The translations under genes were made by a program, and so were the position numbers. A stretch of DNA of 64,000 nt, taken from positions 73,750,127-73,814,126 of the forward strand of contig JALGPY010000006.1 in assembly GCA_023055425.1 (NCBI GenBank), given 5' to 3'. This DNA comes from Linanthus parryae (taxonomy: Eukaryota; Streptophyta; Magnoliopsida; Ericales; Polemoniaceae). A model generated the notes under the pieces. The model worked only from the letters and a program-made list of their open reading frames with translations. It searched no databases and had not been told where the DNA came from. The first letter of the stretch is position 1. The number at the start of each line of letters is the position of its first letter. Below, piece after piece: positions 58,168 through 64,000 of the stretch.

Positions 58168-58650
58168 AAAAGCGATTGGGTTTGCGACACTCCCGAACCA
58201 CGTGACCTAAAATGTTACAAAAGTGACATTGCTTCTCGAGATGGCCATGCTGAGTCGCAGCTGCTGAGTGGACGCGCGACCCATTGCCGCATTTGATGAG
58301 TGTTTGCGACCGTCTTGTTTTCCTGTGTGACCACCATTGTGCAAGGGCAGTGAGTATGAAGCCTGGGGCGAAGGCATTCCCGAGTGACGCTGTGTCGCAT
58401 TCGCTGTTGCAAGGAGCGTGCAGATTCTGTTTCTGCGGTTTGGAGATAGCGCTTGTGTTCCTCAAGAATGGACACGAGTTCAACCATTGAGACTGCTGTG
58501 TTGCGAACTCGAAGAGTTGTGACAATAGGGGAGCACTCTACTCCAAGTTGGTTGATGATGGATATGAGAAGATTCATGTTTGATACTGGGCTCTGCGAGA
58601 GAGCAAGATCGGTTGCATGTCCTTCATATCTTTGTAGTTTGGTTTTATTG
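58160..58650 (-). pseudogene. Ale-like Copia gag, C-terminal half
   Basis: Frames shift but show LALSQSP, LLISIINQLGVECSPIV, VELVSILEEHKRYL, and a clean CCHC zinc knuckle CHFCNILGHVVREC near 58200. The N-terminal half is lost at ~58650. Confidence 0.75.
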
Positions 58651-58655
58651 TAATA

Positions 58656-59786
58656 ATTAATTAATTAGGTTTTTACGGCCTGTGAGTCGGTCTTCTCCTC
58701 AACTTGTGAGGGCTCTCTATTAAGTATAGGTGCTAGCTAGCATTAGATATAGTATATGATAGTCAAGGCTTGGAGAAGAAGCCTGAAGAATTGAAGAAAC
58801 CACAAGATGGCGACATTCCACAAGCTAAGGCGCATGGACTAAAAGATGGAGGCACATGGAGATGAGCTTGCTATTTTTTTAGGGCTTATATATATTCTTA
58901 TTGGCTTGGGAATATCTTAGTTTAGGAGGCTATATCCACATCACATTTATTTATTGTTTGTGGTTGTTTAATTATTGTCTTGTTATTTATTGTTGGTGTA
59001 TAGATGATGCATGCAAATTGGGAACAAGATAAAACAACTCAGATCTCTTACTTTGGGATTGCCCAACCCAAATAAGTAGATCAGTTGATATGGATCAACA
59101 ACACAATTAAAATTAAAGGAAAAATCTCTCAAATTTAAATATTGAATTTTTTCCTTCTCGTTACTTAGACCTCGTCATGTTCATGATTCATCAAGTTCGG
59201 GCTTGCCAAAGCAAGGCAACTTGATTCATCATGATGTGGCGCGACGGCACAAGCTAGTAATGTGCGATTGTTGAAGTAAGAGGTTGGACGCAACTGGGCT
59301 ACCTCAATTGGATTGAAAGCCTAGAGGCAAACAATTGGGATTATCTATGGGATAGATACATAAGGAGTTATATGCCCAATTGAACCAAGAGTTGCATATG
59401 ACGCAATTGGAAATTTTCCTACCTAAATAAATGATTTTGGGTGACTTGCCAAAGCAAGCTAAAAAAGAAGTGAAATTTGGATCTTGGCCCACTAGAAAAT
59501 ATAATGATTTTTTCTGAATTAATATGGGGGGTTATTAATCCGAGAAAAATAGTTGGAGCTATGTTTAATAATCTAGTCATTATTAAATGTAGTCATTTGT
59601 TCACAAAATACTAAAACTTGTATATTTCTCATTTTGTAGAATTCCAATGGAAAATAATTCATTGAACTCATCACAATCCCTACGATCGGTCCTAGAGAAG
59701 GAAAAGCTTTCTGGAACAAACTTTGTAGACTGGTATAGGAACTTGAGAATCGTTCTCAAGCAAGAGAAGAAACTGTACTGAAGGGG
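58656..59786 (+). mobile_element. Copia family C: 5' LTR, leader and gag start
   Basis: The LTR-like part from TGTAATAATTAATTAATTAG (58649 on) to ~59220 is the inverted counterpart of 17430-17960. A leader of ~430 bp follows, then gag. The second Sirevirus-like LTR starts at 59787 and cuts the rest off. No primer-binding site was recognised, so the LTR 3' end is not fixed. Confidence 0.6.
59647..59781 (+). pseudogene. Copia gag N terminus (family C)
   Basis: ATG at 59647 opens 44 codons (MENNSLNSSQSLRSVLEKEK, then LSGTNFVDWYRNLRIVLKQE), the usual start of a plant Copia gag, ending at a TGA (59779-59781) six bases before the Sirevirus-like LTR. The remainder is absent from the window. Confidence 0.7.
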
Positions 59787-61024
59787 TGTACAGTAGGTAG
59801 AAATACAGGATCAATACTCTAGAAATGGGGGGGGGGGGGTTGAATAGAGTATGCAGACTTTTGCTAAACTTGGCAAGAATAATGTTTTCAAAAGATTTGT
59901 AAAGAGATTCAAGGCCTTGATATGAGTTTCAAGCCCTTGGAATGAAAACAGTTAGAATAACGAAGTAAAAAGTTTATTTCAGGGCTTTGAAATGAGTTTT
60001 AAACCCTTGAAATGAATCTGTTATGAATGCTGCAAAAGTTCTAAGTATCTAACTGAAAAGTAAATGAAAGAGACACAAGATATATAGAGTTCAATCCACT
60101 TGGACCTACGTCTCTACCTCAGGGATCTTCTCCCTATAGGATTTTCAACACAATTCTTATTAATCCACAGCTTAGCCCTAGATCACAAGCACTAAGAGAT
60201 GCCTTACTCTGTTACAGCTTGTGGTTCTCACTAACCTATCTATACCTGCTCTAGCTATCTGATTAACTAAGAATTCTCTTTTTCACCTTGACCAATCCTT
60301 GAGAATGACAAATAGAAGTATTATCAAAATGATACACAAATGAAGTTCAGAAAAGAAGAACACGGGAAATGAAACTGCAGTGAGTATGCAGTGTTCTTCT
60401 GATGCTTGGATTGAGAGATGAATCTGATTATTTGTTGCTTATCAATCCTTGAATGTTTTTGAGTGTCTCTGTGAATTGCTCTGTTTTGTTGTGTCTACGA
60501 AATCCTTCAGCAATTCTCCTTTTAAAGCACTAAGTTTGAATGGAAGATCTTCAGAATCTTCTCAACAAACTCTCTTGAAAATTTGCTTCAAATCTTGACT
60601 CTTCTAACAGCTTCTTCCAACGGCTAGTAGCTCAGTATCTTTAGGGATACTGATTTAATCTTGTTGGAAGTATGTTGGGAAGATTTTAAATATAGCATAT
60701 TGATCACAAAATAAATCATCAAGCAGTTACCATATCTGCAAAACATAAGTTAGGAAACAGGTTCCTATAAAATAGGAAACAAAATTCCCTGCAAAACTGA
60801 GTCAAACAAATGATTTTAGATCCTGCAATCAGTGTCTAAATACTTTGTCTTTCATCATCAAGTATCAACTAATCATGCACAGGGGTTTAGGAGTTGGATT
60901 AAGATAAGAAACTTCCCCTAAGTTCATGCATCTGAAGCTCAGTCAGTTTCAAGGCGTTGAAAGCCGTTTCAATACCTTGGAGTAGACAAGATATTTCAAG
61001 TTTTGATCCTTCATTGAACTTACA
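59787..61024 (-). repeat. 3' LTR of Sirevirus-like element S2
   Basis: Minus strand TGTAAGTTCAATGAAGG ... CTACCTACTGTACA, ~1.24 kb, directly after a purine tract (CAAGGGGGATAT). Near its end is a run of 13 G on the plus strand (59827-59839) in the same context as the 13 C of S1. Palindrome pairs lie near both ends (about 60945-60985 and 59908-60030). Confidence 0.6.
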
Positions 61025-61255
61025 ATATCCCCCTTGATGACAGACAAAACCACAGTCTTCCAATCTGTTTGATACTGTGTTTCTTCAGCAAATACTCATT
61101 AGCACATAGAAGAATAAATCATATAATGTCAACACATAAAGTCCAAAAGATCCAACTTATTAAACAAACTGAAAGTAGCAAATAACAGCACCAATTCAGG
61201 TAGTCCTACTGACCAAAACCAGGTCTCTAACCACAAAAAGTAAAAAAAAATACCC

Positions 61256-61290
61256 TAAATTTCTCCCCCTTTTTGACTTCCATCAAAAAA
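61256..61290 (-). other. polypurine motif of S2
   Basis: Minus strand GATGGAAGTCAAAAAGGGGG then AGAAATTT, the counterpart of the motif at 6405-6432 in S1. It follows the extra ORF and precedes the palindrome-bearing 3' region and LTR. Confidence 0.5.
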
Positions 61291-61399
61291 GAATGAGAAT
61301 ATTTTGGATCAGTCTTTGAAAATATTTTAAGAAGATTGTTTTGAAAAGATTAAATTTTCAAGACTTTGAAAAGGATTTTAAGGCCTTGAAAAGGAGAAG

Positions 61400-63180
61400 A
61401 AAGAGTAGGCAAGAGTTAAGGGGTAGGGTCTTCATCTCCAGGCTGTTTTGCATCTTCTTCCTGACCGTCTCCCTCATCATCATGTTCTTCTTCTTGTTGA
61501 TCAACATCATCAAATTTTTCACCTTATCCCTCAAACAAATCAACAGCAGACACAATCTCTGGAACATTGGGCTTCTTAGATTTCTTCTTCTTGAGGTCTA
61601 TCAGCAGTGCTTCTGAATCTGGACTGTCTTCTTCTTGATCTTCATCCACTTGTTCAACAACCACCTGCTTGACTTTATCGTTGACCTGAGCAGCCCCATC
61701 ATGAGTTGAATGTTTACTTGGCAAATCCTTTCCTGATTCAGCCTTTTTGGTACTTTTTCCAGCTTGAGACTTCGTCAGCCACATAAAACAATGTCATGCT
61801 CCTGAACATGTTTTCAACCATGTACTTCACTTGTCTGAGATCAGTGTCAAACCCATGTTGATTGTCCTTTACCTCATCAATATCCATCTGAAGTTCTTTT
61901 AGCAACTTGAGAGTCAAGGGGTTATCTTGAGACTGAGAGTTTCGGCTTGAAGTGGGAGTCAAGGACTTGGATTTGAGAAATTTCTTGGAGCCCAACTCTT
62001 CCTCTGTCAAATCTGAGTATAGCTTCCAAATCTTAGCACTGGTTTTCACCCACCAATCTTCTCAATGCCTTCTCATTAAGCATACCAAACCCAGTAGTAA
62101 CAAGGCGAGCAAGTTGGCATATGGCAAAGGGTGTTTTCTCTGGTTGGTTTGGCTGTATAGCATGTGTTCCATCACAAGCTTTGTAAGATCTATTTCATAA
62201 CCATGCATAACCAAATACATTAAGTGCTACACTCTATCAGTGACCAGTTCCTTTGAGTATTCCCTAGGTATCACACATCTCATCAATATTGTAAACAAAA
62301 CCTTGGCTTCAACAGTTAGCACAGAGGGTGTTAACTGCTTAGATGGGGCAGGGGTATTTGGTAGAAAGAAATCTTATTTTGCTTGCTTCAGGGCTTCACT
62401 CTTAGGAGGGTAGTTACTGGTGTCATATCTATTGGGACAGCCTATAACATTTGTAAACTCAGAGTGATCTAGTTCCATGTCAATCCCAGCAACCTTAGTA
62501 TGAATCACCAAATTTGCAGTTTTCTGAGTTGTTTCATGTTTAGGTAAACGAATCTGGTGAGTCTAGGGTAAGCTTACTCTGGAGGATTTAGAATAAACCA
62601 AAGAGAGCTTTTCTTCAACATTTTGATGCACTCCAGATTCATACCATGTAACATAGGAATACTGATCATACTACATAATGCAATAGATCTAGAAGAAAAT
62701 CCATCTAGCCATTGACCTCTAGCAACATGAGTAATGAACCATGTATTATCAGGGGCTGATTTCTTACCAGTGGATTTCTTCTTCTCTAAATAGATCTATA
62801 GTGCCTTCTCTATGTTCTCATCTGGTTCATCTTCTGGTTCATCCTTTGTATCCTTTTCTTTTCCTTTCCCCTTGTCTGCTTTGTCAGCCTTCTTCTTTGT
62901 CTTCTTAGGGCTACCAATATGAATTCCCTTCTGTTTTTCTGGTGCAGACTCCACTACCTTCTTCTTCTTCTTGCTGGACATTGGTGTCTCATCTTTCTTG
63001 ATAGGAGGAGGTGCTATGTCTTCTGCAGTAGGGGTATTTGAACTGGAATCCCCACTAATGGTTTGAACCTCTTCCACAGTGGTCTTTCTTTTCTTCTTTG
63101 TTGCAGCCTTTGAACCACCAACCATCTTGGTTATGTCTGAGGCTCTTATGATGCTCATTAGGGTTTGGAGAAGAATACTG
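61400..63180 (-). pseudogene. extra ORF downstream of pol in S2
   Basis: Probable start at the internal Met before SIIRASDITKMVGG (about 63160). The N-terminal part is highly basic (KKKRK, KKKKKVVES, KKTKKKADKADKGKGK) then acidic, with a stop at 62796. Reading on through stops, 62700-62060 gives VAGIDMELDHSEF, KQLTPSVL, EAKVLFTILMRCVIPREYSK, ELVTDRV, LPYANLL, the same blocks as in S1. The C-terminal part (62049-61738 and 61784-61524) has KIWKLYSDLTEEELG, a possible coiled coil, and an acidic/lysine tail. Basic N terminus, conserved core, charged tail. No membrane anchor or enzyme motif seen. Confidence 0.6.
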
Positions 63181-63458
63181 AGGTAGGATAAATACGGAGG
63201 AGAGAAAGAAAGAAGGAGATAAATAGAAGAGAGTTTCAGTTTTAAAAGGAAACTAAATATTCTTTCTGATCTTTGAAGATCTGCTGAATCAAAAAGATTC
63301 AAATTTGTGTGTGCCGTTGGAAATAAAAGATATAATACTATTTTGGCCGAAAAGGGGTATTTGAAAAATTGAGGGTTAACATTGAGAAATTATCTAGAAA
63401 GATAACACCCAATATTGAAAGATTCATTTTATTGACTTTCTAGCATGCAGTCTTATTT

Positions 63459-63570
63459 TCAAGGCTTTGGAAAGAATTTCAAGGCCTTGAAAAGCTGTAT
63501 GAAGTAATTCACATATACTCAAAGATTTGAAAAGATTTTCAAGGATTTGAAAATAAGTTCAAGCCTTTGA
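63459..63570. repeat. palindrome cluster of S2
   Basis: Successive near-palindromes TTCAAGGCTTTGGAA, TTCAAGGCCTTGAA (perfect), TCAAAGATTTGAA, TTCAAGGATTTGAA, TTCAAGCCTTTGAA, mostly ~20-22 bp apart. They occupy the same place as the S1 cluster, between RNase H and the extra ORF, but the centre is usually AGGCCT rather than AAGCTT. Confidence 0.7.
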
Positions 63571-63610
63571 AACACATAACACTTACCTGATTCTCCCCCT
63601 AAACCAGTGC

Positions 63611-63898
63611 TTATTTATTTAGCATGCCCCATTCCAATCTTAAGGCTGAAAATCTTTCTTCTGACAATGGCTTAGTGAAGATATCTGCAAATTGCAAATT
63701 AGTAGAAACAAAATCAAGAACAATATCACCTTTTTCAGCATGATCTCTGATGAAGTGATGTCTTACATCAATGTGCTTTGTTCTGGAATGCTGAACTAGA
63801 TTCTTCGTAATTGATATTACACTTGTGCTGTCACACTTGATAGGTATATCTCTGAAATAATTTCCAATATCTCTCATTTGTTGTGCTATCCATAACAC
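63611..63898 (-). pseudogene. Copia RNase H C-terminal part (S2)
   Basis: Open frame of 95 codons: LWIAQQMRDIGNYFRDIPIK, CDSTSVISITKN, HSRTKHIDVRHHFIRDH, DFVSTNLQFADIFTKPL, ending GMLNK and a stop at 63611. No stop inside; the sequence continues upstream to the window edge (short RNase H residues such as ASGACCSQV are visible at 63899-63930), so it may be part of a longer pol frame. Called as element-derived, not a host gene. Confidence 0.75.
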
Positions 63899-64000
63899 TT
63901 GTGAGCAGCAAGCTCCAGATGCTATATATTCAGCTTCAGCTGTTGCTAGTGCAACTGAGTTTTGCTTCTTTGAATGCCAACTGATTAAGGATGATCGAAG

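Larger units (their letters stand above)
54822..58655 (-). mobile_element. Ale-like Ty1/copia element, 5'-truncated
   Basis: Minus-strand order: C-terminal half of gag, protease, integrase, RT, RNase H, LTR. The 5' LTR and first half of gag are absent; the break at ~58650 coincides with the start of a different Copia LTR. Long uninterrupted frames remain (343 codons for protease-integrase), so it is younger than most elements here, but it is not intact. Confidence 0.8.
59787..64000 (-). mobile_element. Sirevirus-like Ty1/copia element (element S2), runs off the right edge
   Basis: Minus-strand order from the edge: RNase H end (63898-63611), palindrome cluster (63570-63459), extra ORF (about 63180-61400), polypurine motif (61290-61256), palindrome pair (61396-61357), purine tract (61035-61025), 3' LTR (61024-59787). 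This mirrors S1 at 3692-8135. It is inserted in a Copia family C gag. Upstream pol, gag and 5' LTR would lie beyond the window. Confidence 0.75.

Overview
This is nuclear DNA of a flowering plant, most likely a eudicot. It is AT-rich, its genes have introns, and most of it is nested, decayed transposable elements of plant-specific lineages. Two cellular genes are well supported. One is a three-exon, plus-strand gene for a chloroplast protein with a Rieske-like fold fused to a chlorophyll-binding-type helix (PSB33/LIL8 type, 36088-39639). The other is a six-exon, minus-strand gene for a plant 11-beta-hydroxysteroid-dehydrogenase-like SDR (50688-54154). A third, weak candidate lies on the minus strand in the first 3 kb.

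Layout, left half. 1-3.3 kb: possible end of a minus-strand gene. 3.5-3.7 kb: CACTA-type end. 3.7-8.1 kb: 3' part of a Sirevirus-like Copia element (RNase H tail, extra downstream ORF, 3' LTR). 8.2-8.8 kb: Copia gag remnant. 8835-22799: a ~287-bp foldback MITE with a perfect 9-bp target duplication, split by a 13.7-kb Ty3/gypsy chromovirus of Tekay type (minus strand, 2.2-kb LTRs, perfect 5-bp duplication AGTTT). The chromovirus leader holds further LTR fragments and a tripled primer-binding site. 22.9-25.6 kb: decayed hAT transposase between ~145-bp direct repeats. 25.6-29.4 kb: no recognisable gene. 29392-35015: full-length L1-type LINE with a near-perfect 14-bp target duplication.

Right half. 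36-39.6 kb: PSB33-like gene. 40598-46837: Copia element (minus) with a perfect duplication CTTTC, its 5' side replaced by a CACTA fragment. 47248-48528: a TRIM-like element in tandem form (three LTRs, two internal regions), the last LTR split by a 708-bp DNA transposon. 48957-49637: hAT-type non-autonomous element. 50.7-54.2 kb: SDR gene. 54.6-58.65 kb: TRIM-like piece joined to an Ale-like Copia element (minus). 58.66-59.79 kb: 5' LTR, leader and gag start of another Copia family, cut by a second Sirevirus-like element (minus) running off the right edge.

The window is an insertion archive. Most elements carry frameshifts, stops or lost catalytic residues, and exact target duplications allow several nesting events to be ordered. 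The most unusual items are: the conserved extra ORF and the differently cored palindrome arrays shared by the two Sirevirus-like elements; the tripled primer-binding site inside a foldback; the tandem TRIM and the TRIM/Copia junction; the apparent loss of cluster ligands in the Rieske-like protein; and substituted catalytic-site residues in the SDR. I found no tRNA, rRNA, CRISPR or bacterial-type operon. All comparisons were by eye.
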